Source: DASPHG01 sp963849605 (GTDB taxonomy: Bacteria > Actinomycetota > Thermoleophilia > Solirubrobacterales > Thermoleophilaceae). From it: a stretch of 64,000 nt of DNA. The notes under the pieces are model-generated. The model worked only from the letters and a program-made list of their open reading frames with translations, was not told where the DNA came from and did no database searches. Shown here piece after piece: positions 8,225 to 15,443 of this stretch. Position 1 is the first letter of the stretch. The number at the start of each line of letters is the position of its first letter. The position numbers and the translations under genes were made by a program. The stretch covers positions 930,001-994,000 of the forward strand of contig CAWKHX010000015.1 in NCBI GenBank assembly GCA_963849605.1. Reading direction: 5' to 3'.

Positions 8225-8983
8225 CTAGAGGGGGCGGAGCGGATGGACGGGCGCGCTCTCGCGCTCGTCGTCGCCGCCCCCGTCGTCGTGGGCCTCGCTG
8301 CCGAAATCGGCGAGGCGCCAGAGCGCGTCGTAGGCCGCGGCGAGTATCTCCGTGCCCGACGAGCCGTCCTCCGGATAGGTGGCGACTCCCGCATTGGCGA
8401 GCGGGCCCTGCTCGCCGAGGATCCGCCACGCCGCGCGGCACAGGCGCTCGGCGGCGACGCGCGCCTCGCGCGCGTCGTGGTCGGGAAGCACGATCGCGCA
8501 CGCGCCGTCGCCCGCGTCGATCACGACGTCCTGCGGGGCCGCGCAGTCGCGCAGGGCATGCGCCCAAGCACGCGCGTCCGGGCCGTCGGGACGGCGGTCC
8601 TGCACACCCTGGCCGAGGCGGGCGATCCGGGCACGTCCGGCCGCGACGACGGCGACCGAGAAGATGCGGTTCTCGCGCTCGTGCTCGGCGAGCTGGTGGT
8701 CGAGCTCGGACCTGAGGTCGCGGCTGCGTGTAGCGCGCCCGGACTCCCCGCCGCCCTCCGGCGAGGCCGCCTCGAACAGGAGCTCGAGCTCGTCCAGGCG
8801 CTGGTCGAGCGGCCGGTCGACGAGCTCCTCGAGGGTCGAGCGGCTGATCGCGAGCGCGAGTGCGCGGCGCAGCAGCTCCTCGCGGTGGCGGCCGAGCATG
8901 CTGCGGAGCTCCGGTTCCATCGTGACGCGGTTCTCGCCTGTCATGTGGAGTCCTTCATAGGCGGCGCGTCGGACGGCGTCCAC
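8225..8983 (-). CDS. Degenerate GGDEF-domain protein
   Basis: A 252-aa protein whose C-terminal half (about 100-230) has the diguanylate-cyclase fold but not the active site: the expected GGDEF turn reads AGDGACAIVLPD, and the later LANAGVATYPEDGSSGTEIL matches the conserved strand and loop after it, with DALWRLADFG replacing the usual ALYRAK. Catalysis is therefore unlikely; a regulatory or scaffold role is more plausible. The N-terminal part (EPELRSMLGRHREELLRRAL) resembles sensory helical bundles such as RsbRD-N. An internal Met 14 is an alternative start. It is divergent from the intact GGDEF gene at 9047, with 63 nt between the starts. Confidence 0.75.
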   Translation of the reverse strand: MDAVRRAAYEGLHMTGENRVTMEPELRSMLGRHREELLRRALALAISRSTLEELVDRPLDQRLDELELLFEAASPEGGGESGRATRSRDLRSELDHQLAEHERENRIFSVAVVAAGRARIARLGQGVQDRRPDGPDARAWAHALRDCAAPQDVVIDAGDGACAIVLPDHDAREARVAAERLCRAAWRILGEQGPLANAGVATYPEDGSSGTEILAAAYDALWRLADFGSEAHDDGGGDDERESAPVHPLRPL

Positions 8984-9046
8984 GCGAGCTCAATAAACGT
9001 GGCGCTACTTCCGGGGATGGCCCTAGCATGAGCACAGGGGTCCCAC

Positions 9047-10039
9047 ATGTCCTTGCCACCGTTTCGCCGCCTAGAACCTGCCGACCCTGAGCGGCCGCTG
9101 TCGGCATCCGCGGAGGAGCTGACCAAGGACTGGATCGTCCGCCTGATCGAGCACACACCGCTCGAGCAGGTCCGCAAGCTCCCGACCGAGCGGATCGCCC
9201 GCGAGGTGCCGCCGCTGATCGAGGAGATCCTGCGCGCCGTGCTCGTCCCCGGCGAGACGCCGGACGTCGGGCCGGGCAGCGAGCTCCATCGCCGGATCGA
9301 GGAGATGGCCTCGCTCCGCGACGAGGGCGAGCTGACGCCCGAGCTCCCGCGCGACGTAGCCGCACTCGAGACCGTGCTGCTGCGCGCCGTGAAGGAGCGG
9401 CTCTCAGACGATCCCGACGCGCTTGTCGACGCGGTCGAGCGGCTGATCAAGCTGTTCGCGCTGATCCAGTCGGGCCTCGTCGAGGAGCTCCTGCGCGAGC
9501 GCTCGAGCGAGCTCGAGTGGCTCGCCCACACCGACGCGCTGACCGGCCTCTACAACCTGCGCTACCTGCGGCAGCAGATCGACCACCTGCTCGGGCTCCA
9601 GCAGCGCTACGGGCACCCGTTCGCACTTCTCCTGCTCGACGTCGACGGCCTCAAGCGCGTCAACGACTCGTTCGGGCACGCGGCCGGCGACGAGCTCCTG
9701 GTCGGCGTGGCCGAGGCGATCCGCGCGGCCACCCGCTCGGTCGACGTGCCGGCACGGATCGGCGGCGACGAGTTCTGCGTGCTCGCGCCGCACCAGACCG
9801 CCTCACGGGCGACGGTGCTGGGCGACCGCCTCGCCGCGGGCATCGAGGAGCTCAAGAGCGCCGACGGCAGCCACGTGGGCGTGTCGATCGGCGTGGTCGC
9901 GTGCCCCGAGCACGCGAGCGACCCGGAGCGGCTGCTCGAACTGGCCGACGTCGCGATGTACGCCGCCAAGGCGGGCGGCGAGCGCGTGAAGATCGCGGAA
10001 GCCCAACCGGACGCCGTAGAGACGGAGAACGGCTCTTAG
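9047..10039 (+). CDS. Diguanylate cyclase (GGDEF)
   Basis: A 330-aa protein predicted to make cyclic di-GMP. The C-terminal GGDEF domain (about 160-315) starts with HTDALTGLYNLRYL and includes LLLDVDGLKRVNDSFGHAAG with the metal Asp, the intact RIGGDEFCVLAP, and VSIGVVACPEHASD. The tetrad RSVD five residues before GGDEF matches the inhibitory I-site RxxD, so product feedback is likely. The first 150 residues are all-helical (TKDWIVRLIEHTPLEQV) and resemble an RsbR-type N-terminal sensory domain; no transmembrane helix is seen, so it is cytosolic. It ends directly at a palindromic repeat that separates it from the convergent regulator gene. Confidence 0.93.
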   Translation: MSLPPFRRLEPADPERPLSASAEELTKDWIVRLIEHTPLEQVRKLPTERIAREVPPLIEEILRAVLVPGETPDVGPGSELHRRIEEMASLRDEGELTPELPRDVAALETVLLRAVKERLSDDPDALVDAVERLIKLFALIQSGLVEELLRERSSELEWLAHTDALTGLYNLRYLRQQIDHLLGLQQRYGHPFALLLLDVDGLKRVNDSFGHAAGDELLVGVAEAIRAATRSVDVPARIGGDEFCVLAPHQTASRATVLGDRLAAGIEELKSADGSHVGVSIGVVACPEHASDPERLLELADVAMYAAKAGGERVKIAEAQPDAVETENGS

Positions 10040-10099
10040 CTCGTCGCTGGTCGTTCGTCGCTGGTCGGGTCGTCTTTCCGACCAGCGACCAGCGACCAG
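10040..10099. repeat. Palindromic repeat family CGACCAGCGAC, full hairpin copy 1
   Basis: The whole 60-nt gap between two convergent genes is one element. The left arm (10040-10068) holds two copies of TCGTCGCTGGTCG, the loop is about 10069-10077, and the right arm (10078-10099) reads CCGACCAGCGACCAGCGACC. The arms pair over at least 11 bp with registers that can slip. It probably acts as a bidirectional terminator. Related elements are at 14057-14119, 19878-19906 and 22874-22907. Confidence 0.85.
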
Positions 10100-10723
10100 C
10101 TAATCGATCATCCCGTTGCGGATGCCGATCGCAACGGCCTCCGTGCGCGTGGCGGCGTCGAGCTTCGCCAGGATTCGCTTCGTGTGCGTCCGGACGGTCT
10201 CCGTCGAGAGGCCGAGCTGCTTCGCCACGGCGTCGGTCTGCATCCCGTCGGCGAGCATCTGAAGGATCTCTCGCTGGCGGGCGGTGAGCGTCTTCTCGCC
10301 CTCCTCGAGGACGATCGTCGACGACAGGGCGGGATCGATGTAGAAGTCGTCGCTGATCGCGGCGCGGATTGCGCGGATCAGGTCGTCGGCCGGCGAGTCC
10401 TTGCGCACGTAGCCCTTGACGCCCGCCTTCAGCGCATCCGACAGCTGACGGGCACCGCCGTCGGCGGTGAACACGACGACGGGGGCGTCGAGCTTGCGCG
10501 CGATCGCCGTCAGCGTCGCCTCGGTGTCGTTCGGCCCCTTGCGCGGGTCGATCAGGACGACGTCCGGCTTCGTGTCGACGGCGCCCTCGAGCACGGCGTC
10601 CGGGCTCGGCGCGTCCAAGAGCTCGACATCGCTGAACCCCTGCTCCAGCAACGCGCGAACGCCTCGGCGGACGACGGGGTGCTCATCCACCACCAAGCAG
10701 GTGAGCTTGGTCGTTTCGACCAT
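10100..10723 (-). CDS. NarL/LuxR-type response regulator
   Basis: A two-component response regulator of about 207 aa from the chosen ATG at 10723 (an ATG at 10747 adds MRAGYPVR). The receiver domain (1-120) has the acidic pair in LVVDEHPVV, the phospho-acceptor Asp in PDVVLIDPRKG, and Lys in GYVRKDSP. The C-terminal LuxR helix-turn-helix (about 145-205) reads LTARQREILQMLADGMQTDA then LGLSTETVRTHTKRILAKLD. No histidine kinase is adjacent, so it is an orphan. It converges on the diguanylate cyclase gene, with which a functional link is possible but not shown. Confidence 0.92.
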   Translation of the reverse strand: MVETTKLTCLVVDEHPVVRRGVRALLEQGFSDVELLDAPSPDAVLEGAVDTKPDVVLIDPRKGPNDTEATLTAIARKLDAPVVVFTADGGARQLSDALKAGVKGYVRKDSPADDLIRAIRAAISDDFYIDPALSSTIVLEEGEKTLTARQREILQMLADGMQTDAVAKQLGLSTETVRTHTKRILAKLDAATRTEAVAIGIRNGMID

Positions 10724-10759
10724 GCGAACAGGATACCCTGCTCGCAAGTGGTGTAACCG

Positions 10760-11473
10760 CTACCGGGACAGAACGGCTGCCCCAATTTGGGCAGTGTGCA
10801 TTACCCCGAGACGTTCCGCGGTTGCGCGCGTCAGATCGTAGGTAATGCCGTCCGCATACGGACCGCGATCGATCACCGGGACGACGATCGAGCGGCCGTT
10901 CGCGCGCAGGGCGACCTCCGTCCCGCACGGGAGCGACCGGTGGGCGACGCCCAGCGTCGTCGTGTAGAGCCGCTGGCCGCACGCGGTCTTGTTGCCGTAG
11001 AAGCCGGGCCCGTACCAGGTGGTCGTGACCTGCTGGTACACGATCAGGCGCTCGACGCGCGAGGCGGTGCCGTCGGCGCCGGTGCCCGCGCTCGACGCGC
11101 TGCCGGGGACGGCGCGCAGCTGGTAGCGCCCGACCGAGCGCGGCGTCCAGCTGGTCGCGAAGCGCCCGTCGTCACCGACGCGGACCGAGCCCACAGGCAC
11201 CCACTCGCCTCGGCGGGACCTGCGGCGCTCGATCGCGACGGTACGGCCCGCGAGGTCCGCGGACCTGCCCCTGATGCGAGTCGCGCGGCCCAGCCAGGCG
11301 CCGGACGCGACCGTCAGTGAAATCTCAGCGTCGGCTGGCGCCCCGTACGTGGCGCCTCCGCCGGCGTTGCCGCTCGTGCCGCCGTCGGATGCGGCAGCGA
11401 ATCCGGGCAGCGTGACGAGAACGGCCACGAGGGCCGCCACGACACTCCGCGTTGTCGCAGTCCACTGCCTCAC
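10760..11473 (-). CDS. Secreted RlpA-like double-psi beta-barrel protein
   Basis: A 237-aa exported protein with a Sec signal peptide (SVVAALVAVLVTLPGFAAA). A middle Ig/beta-sandwich-like segment (about 50-125, SLTVASGAWLGRATRIRG) precedes a C-terminal RlpA-like double-psi barrel (about 148-237) with TTTWYGPGFYGNKTACGQ, the LPCGTEVAL strand and the VPVIDRGPYADG motif whose Asp is the expected catalytic or binding residue. Such proteins bind or cleave peptidoglycan. The gene sits behind a ydaO-type cyclic-di-AMP riboswitch, the usual actinobacterial arrangement for cell-wall hydrolases, so its expression is expected to track c-di-AMP and osmotic state. Confidence 0.9.
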   Translation of the reverse strand: MRQWTATTRSVVAALVAVLVTLPGFAAASDGGTSGNAGGGATYGAPADAEISLTVASGAWLGRATRIRGRSADLAGRTVAIERRRSRRGEWVPVGSVRVGDDGRFATSWTPRSVGRYQLRAVPGSASSAGTGADGTASRVERLIVYQQVTTTWYGPGFYGNKTACGQRLYTTTLGVAHRSLPCGTEVALRANGRSIVVPVIDRGPYADGITYDLTRATAERLGVMHTAQIGAAVLSR

Positions 11474-11479
11474 TTGCTT

Positions 11480-11620
11480 GGAACGGCTTGCGCCTACGAG
11501 GTGAGCTGTCGGGCTCGCGCTTGAGCGCTACAAGTGCGGCAATGCACTCGATTCGCCCCCGCCGGCAGCGGCCTGCCGGCAATGGTTCCCCCGTTCGTCC
11601 GGGAAGTCCCGTCCGATTAG
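11480..11620 (-). ncRNA. ydaO/yuaA-type cyclic-di-AMP riboswitch
   Basis: Read on the minus strand, the leader of the RlpA-like gene contains the conserved blocks of this riboswitch in order: ACGGGGGAACC (about 11594-11584), GGGGGCGAATC (11560-11550) and, near the 3' end, CCCGACAGCTCACCTCGTAG followed by GCG (about 11513-11491). The terminal CCGTTCC can close a stem with upstream GAACGG. A TATAGT -10-like hexamer lies at about 11635-11630. In actinobacteria the class is known to switch off resuscitation-factor and wall-hydrolase genes when c-di-AMP binds. Recognition is by consensus blocks; a covariance-model search was not run. Confidence 0.85.
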
Positions 11621-11641
11621 GCAGGGCCGACTATACCGACG

Positions 11642-12511
11642 TTATTCCGACGAGGGCGCACTCAGCGTGCCCGTGTCGTGGAGCTCGTAGCGCATCGCGT
11701 TGATCGTCGCCCCGCCGAGCAGGATGATCGCGATCGCGTAGAACCACAGCAGCACGATGAGGACGAACACGAACGTCGTGCCGAAGCGCGCGATCGTGGA
11801 GATGTTCGAGAGGTAGAACGGGAACGCGTAGTCGACCGCGCCGATCGCGAGCGTCGCGGCCGCGGCCCCCGGCCAGATCGCCCGCCACGGCACGAATGCG
11901 TTGGGGACGCTCCAGTAGACGATGCAGAGGATCGCGAACAGGAGCAAGAGGCCGGCCGCGAGGGTGGCGTAGTAGACGACCCCCTTCACCTCGTCGAGCC
12001 CGAGCGGCAGGTCGGACCGCCCGTTCACGAGGATGCTCTGCACGGTCGGCACGACGATCGTCGCCGCCATGAAGAGCAGGACGACGACGAGCATCACGAG
12101 TGCGAAGCGCTTCTGCTCGACCCAGCTGCGGCAGCGGCAGTGGTAGATCCGGCAGAAGGCGGTGTCGAGCGCGCCCCAGAACGAGGACCCGATCCAGATG
12201 CTGGCCACGAGCGCGACGATCCCGAGCGCGTTCGAGGAATCCCGCACGCGGTCGAGCGCACGCTGGAGGGTGTCGTCCGCGGCGCTCGGGAAGAGCTGCT
12301 GCAGGTCCTGGAGGATGCTCTGCTCGAGGTTGCTCGACTCGAGCACCCGCCCGGCGATGAAGAGCGCGAGCAGCGCGAGCGGGAAGACCGAGAGCAGGAG
12401 GTTGTAGGCGACCATCCCGGACAGCCCCGTGAGGTTGTCCTCGTACGCCTTCGAATAGAAGTGCTTGAGGCCCGCCCAGGCGCGGCGGCGGAGGGGTCTG
12501 CCGGGCTCCAC
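11642..12511 (-). CDS. YihY/BrkB-family integral membrane protein
   Basis: A 289-aa polytopic membrane protein of the YihY/virulence-factor BrkB family (once mis-named ribonuclease BN). Family features are the N-terminal KAYEDNLTGLSGMVAYNLLL, long hydrophobic helices (ALLALFIAGRVL; FALVMLVVVLLFMAATIVV; ATLAAGLLLLFAILCIVYW; GTTFVFVLIVLLWFYAIAII) and the terminal LLGGATINAMR. About six helices are predicted. It begins with GTG whose G is shared with the TAG of the preceding small gene, so translation is coupled. The physiological role of the family is unsettled. Confidence 0.9.
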   Translation of the reverse strand: MEPGRPLRRRAWAGLKHFYSKAYEDNLTGLSGMVAYNLLLSVFPLALLALFIAGRVLESSNLEQSILQDLQQLFPSAADDTLQRALDRVRDSSNALGIVALVASIWIGSSFWGALDTAFCRIYHCRCRSWVEQKRFALVMLVVVLLFMAATIVVPTVQSILVNGRSDLPLGLDEVKGVVYYATLAAGLLLLFAILCIVYWSVPNAFVPWRAIWPGAAAATLAIGAVDYAFPFYLSNISTIARFGTTFVFVLIVLLWFYAIAIILLGGATINAMRYELHDTGTLSAPSSE

Positions 12512-12762
12512 TACAGCCGCGGCACGCGGCGAATCAGCTCGCCCGTGATGCGCGATGCGACCTTCAGGCCGGCCTCTGCGACCCCGACCGCCAGCCGCAG
12601 GGGGTCCGTGGCGGCCTCGCCCGCCGTGCGCTGGGGTGCCTGAGGGCCCCTTTTCGGCGGTGTGGAGCGCTCCCGCACGGTCCGGTCGGCCCGCTTGGCG
12701 CTGCGTGTACCGGGCCGCCGGCGGGGTAGATCTCCCAGCAGTCCGCCTTCATCGACTGACAT
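12511..12762 (-). CDS. Small basic hypothetical protein
   Basis: An 83-aa protein from the ATG at 12762 (MSVDEGGLLGDLPRRRPG); upstream in-frame Met codons at 12771 and farther up are possible but would enter the sigma-factor promoter region. The first 50 residues are low-complexity and very basic; the last 30 (DPLRLAVGVAEAGLKVASRI) form an amphipathic or membrane-surface helix followed by RRVPRL. The stop overlaps the start of the YihY gene, so it is the first gene of that pair. I do not recognise a family; it may be a membrane-associated partner of YihY. Confidence 0.6.
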   Translation of the reverse strand: MSVDEGGLLGDLPRRRPGTRSAKRADRTVRERSTPPKRGPQAPQRTAGEAATDPLRLAVGVAEAGLKVASRITGELIRRVPRL

Positions 12763-12931
12763 GCCGGGCATCGTACGTGCCAGAAGTAGTCGAGTGTCTC
12801 CGTTGATGGGTAAAGTGGAACGAGGGGGCGGCCGAGCCTTGAAACAAGGCTGGCGGTTGTACGTATGCACAAAGAGACCGCTTCCCGTGCCTAGACTTCA
12901 AAAAGTGAAGTAAACTGGGGCCCGGCGGGGC

Positions 12932-14056
12932 TTGAGAGGAACGGAACGGAACTTGTCAGTAGCTGAACTGCAGGAACTCGAAGAGGTCAAGCTCCTCATC
13001 ACGAAGGGCACGCAGACCGGCGTCCTGACCTACGCCGAGGTCGCGACTGCCCTCACCGAGGTGGATCTCGACGAGTCCGACATCGAGGATCTCCACACCT
13101 TCCTCGAGAAGTCCGAGATCGAGCTGGTCGAGGAGATCGACCCTGCGCACACCGCGACCCAGGAGGAGCGCGCGGTCGACCGCAAGGATCGCCGGCGCAA
13201 GTCGAAGGCCACAATCGACCTGAAGCCGGACATGACCACCGATTCCCTTCAGCTGTTCCTGAAGGACATCGGCAAGGTCAGGCTGCTCACCGCGCAGGAG
13301 GAGGTCGACCTGGCGCGCCGGATCGAGCGCGGCGACCTCGACGCGAAGCAGAAGATGGTCGAGTCGAACCTCCGCCTGGTCGTCTCGATCGCGAAGAACT
13401 ACCGCAACCAGGGCCTCCCGTTCCTCGACCTGATCCAGGAGGGGACGCTCGGCCTGGTCCGCGCCGCGGAGAAGTTCGACTACCGCAAGGGCTTCAAGTT
13501 CTCGACCTACGCGACCTGGTGGATCCGCCAGGCGATCGCACGCGCGCTCGCCGACAAGGCGCGCACGATCCGCATCCCGGTCCACGTGGTGGAGAAGCTG
13601 AACAAGATCGGGCGCGCCGAGCGCAAGCTCGTCACGGAGCTCGGCCGCGAGCCGACCGCCGAGGAGATCGCCGACGTCACTGGCATCGAGCCCGACGAGG
13701 TCGACTCGATCAAGCGCTCCGCCCAGGCGCCGGTCTCGCTCGAGAAGCCGGTCGGCGACGAGGAGGAGTCCGAGTTCGGCCAGTTCATCGCCGACGAGCG
13801 CGCTGAGTCGCCGTACGAGCGCGCGGCGGAGATCCTCACCAAGGAGGCTCTCCGCGAGGCGCTCGAGAACCTCTCCTACCGCGAGCGCCGCGTGCTCGAG
13901 CTCCGGTACGGGCTCGGCGGCGAGCACCCGCGCACCCTCGACGAGGTCGGCCGCACGTTCAACGTGACGCGCGAGCGGATCCGCCAGATCGAGAACCAGT
14001 CGCTGAAGAAGCTGCAGTCCCTCGCGGAGGCCCAGAAGCTCCGCGACGTCGCCTAG
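12932..14056 (+). CDS. RNA polymerase sigma-70 factor, RpoD/SigA-like
   Basis: A 374-aa primary-type sigma factor. Region 1.2 begins at TDSLQLFLKDIGKVRLL (about 104), region 2.1-2.2 at KQKMVESNLRLVVSIAKNYR, region 2.3-2.4 reads FKFSTYATWWIRQAIARAL, region 3 starts at IRIPVHVVEKLNKIGRAERK, and region 4.2 contains LDEVGRTFNVTRERIRQIEN. The N-terminal 100 residues hold an acidic region 1.1-like segment (LTYAEVATALTEVDLDESDI). The start is a TTG: either 12932 or the in-frame TTG at about 12953 (SVAELQELEE), with AGAGGA between them favouring the latter as a ribosome site. A palindromic hairpin follows the stop. A second sigma factor is encoded at 34415-35464. Confidence 0.93.
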   Translation: MRGTERNLSVAELQELEEVKLLITKGTQTGVLTYAEVATALTEVDLDESDIEDLHTFLEKSEIELVEEIDPAHTATQEERAVDRKDRRRKSKATIDLKPDMTTDSLQLFLKDIGKVRLLTAQEEVDLARRIERGDLDAKQKMVESNLRLVVSIAKNYRNQGLPFLDLIQEGTLGLVRAAEKFDYRKGFKFSTYATWWIRQAIARALADKARTIRIPVHVVEKLNKIGRAERKLVTELGREPTAEEIADVTGIEPDEVDSIKRSAQAPVSLEKPVGDEEESEFGQFIADERAESPYERAAEILTKEALREALENLSYRERRVLELRYGLGGEHPRTLDEVGRTFNVTRERIRQIENQSLKKLQSLAEAQKLRDVA

Positions 14057-14119
14057 CGCTCGTCGCTGGTCGCTCGTCGCTGGTCGTTATCTAGCCCGAC
14101 CAGCGACCAACGACCAGCG
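14057..14119. repeat. Palindromic repeat family CGACCAGCGAC, full hairpin copy 2
   Basis: Immediately after the sigma-factor stop. The left arm (14057-14087) contains two copies of CTCGTCGCTGGTCG, the loop TTATCTAGCC is at about 14088-14096, and the right arm (14097-14119) reads CGACCAGCGACCAACGACCA plus GCG. It is the same element as at 10040-10099 with point differences. The position suggests use as a terminator, although no T-run follows. Confidence 0.85.
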
Positions 14120-14176
14120 CGTCCAACTCCGCGTCCCAAGTTCAAGCGGCATGCCGGGCTGCCGATACCGCAATGC

Positions 14177-15292
14177 ATGCCCCTAGACCTGCATGAGGCG
14201 CTTGCGCGCGTAATCGAGACCCAGGGTTCGGACCTTCATCTGAAGGTGCCGGCCTTCCCGCTGATCCGTACCCACGGAGGCCTGGTGCCGATTCCGGACA
14301 CGGAGCCGCTTCAGCCCGAGGACACCGAGCGCATGCTCAAGCAGATGCTCAGTGACCCGGCGAAGCTCGAGGAGTGGGAGTCGACCGGCGAGGTGGACTT
14401 CTCGTACGCCGTCGAGGGTGTCGCGCGCTTCCGCGTGAACGCCTTCCGCCAGCGCGGCCACTGCTCGATCGTCTGTCGCGCGATTCCCTTCGAGATCAAG
14501 TCGGCCGAGCAGCTGATGCTCCCCGAGGCGGTCACCCAGCTCGCCGAGGAGGAGCGCGGGATCATCCTCGTGACCGGCACGACCGGCTCCGGCAAGTCGA
14601 CGACGCTCGCGGCGATGATCGACCAGATGAACCGGAACCACTCGAAGCACATCGTCACGATCGAGGACCCGGTCGAGTTCCTCCACCGCGACAAGAAGTC
14701 GATCGTCAACCAGCGCGAGGTCGGCATGGACACGGCCGGCTTCAAGCAGGCGCTGAAGCGCGTGCTGCGCCAGGACCCGGACGTGATCCTGGTCGGCGAG
14801 ATGCGCGACGAGGAGACGGTTCAGACGGCGCTGTCAGCCGCTGAGACCGGCCACCTCGTCCTGTCCACGCTCCACACGGTCGACGCGACCGAGACGATCA
14901 ACCGGATCATCGACTTCTTCCCGCCTCACCACCAGCAGCAGGCCCGCGCGATGATCGCCGGCACGCTGAAGGGCGTCATCTCCCAGCGGCTCGTCCGCAC
15001 CGCCGACGGCCACGGCCGCGTGGCGGTCTGCGAGATCCTGCGCACCACCGGGCGCGTGAAGGACATGATCATGAACCCGGAGGAGACCGGCCGGCTGCAG
15101 GAGGTCATCGCCGAGGGTGCGTTCTATGGGATGCAGACCTTCGACCAGCACCTCATGGAGCACGTGAAGGCCGGGCGGGTGACGATGGAGGAGGCCCTCA
15201 AGGCCGCCACCGCGCCGCACGACTTCAAGCTGCTCGTCGCCGCCGGCGGCCAGCGCTCGACCTCGGTCGAGCAGGTCACACACGCCGCGTAG
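14177..15292 (+). CDS. pilT: Type IV pilus retraction ATPase PilT-like
   Basis: A 371-aa hexameric secretion ATPase of the PilT/PilU type. It shows the N-terminal ETQGSDLHLKVPAFPLIRT module, Walker A in VTGTTGSGKSTTLAAMID (about 136), the Asp box TIEDPVEFLH, Walker B LRQDPDVILVGEMRD, the His box AETGHLVLSTLHT and the AIRNLIRE-equivalent tail region. Length matches PilT. It normally powers pilus retraction and twitching. No other pilus genes (pilB, pilC, pilM-O or pilin) are in the window, so it is a detached locus, as is common in actinobacteria. A related PilU-like role is an alternative. Confidence 0.93.
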   Translation: MPLDLHEALARVIETQGSDLHLKVPAFPLIRTHGGLVPIPDTEPLQPEDTERMLKQMLSDPAKLEEWESTGEVDFSYAVEGVARFRVNAFRQRGHCSIVCRAIPFEIKSAEQLMLPEAVTQLAEEERGIILVTGTTGSGKSTTLAAMIDQMNRNHSKHIVTIEDPVEFLHRDKKSIVNQREVGMDTAGFKQALKRVLRQDPDVILVGEMRDEETVQTALSAAETGHLVLSTLHTVDATETINRIIDFFPPHHQQQARAMIAGTLKGVISQRLVRTADGHGRVAVCEILRTTGRVKDMIMNPEETGRLQEVIAEGAFYGMQTFDQHLMEHVKAGRVTMEEALKAATAPHDFKLLVAAGGQRSTSVEQVTHAA

Positions 15293-15394
15293 GGCGGCAG
15301 CTCGGCGCACTCGGTGTGACTAGCCGGGCGCAGCGCAGCCGGAATACGGCGGCTGGGTAAAGGCAGGGGATTTGCCGGGGCGCTGAGGTCGTTT

Positions 15395-15413
15395 GTGGTC
15401 GTCCTGCGACCAC
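15395..15413. terminator. Hairpin in the convergent gap after pilT
   Basis: GTGGTCG and CGACCAC form a 7-bp stem around loop TCCTG. A second short stem, GCGGCTC/GAGCCGC, follows at about 15423-15437. Both lie between the convergent pilT and the secreted protein gene at 15444, where a bidirectional terminator is expected, but neither is followed by a T-run. The rest of 15293-15443 shows no ORF or recognised RNA. Confidence 0.4.
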
Positions 15414-15443
15414 CGGGTACCGCAGCGGCTCCGAGCCGCGGCC

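Noticed and set aside
15293..15443. A c-di-GMP or cobalamin riboswitch in the pilT-S55 gap
   Set aside because: The GC-rich blocks do not follow either consensus, and the gap lies between two convergent stops.
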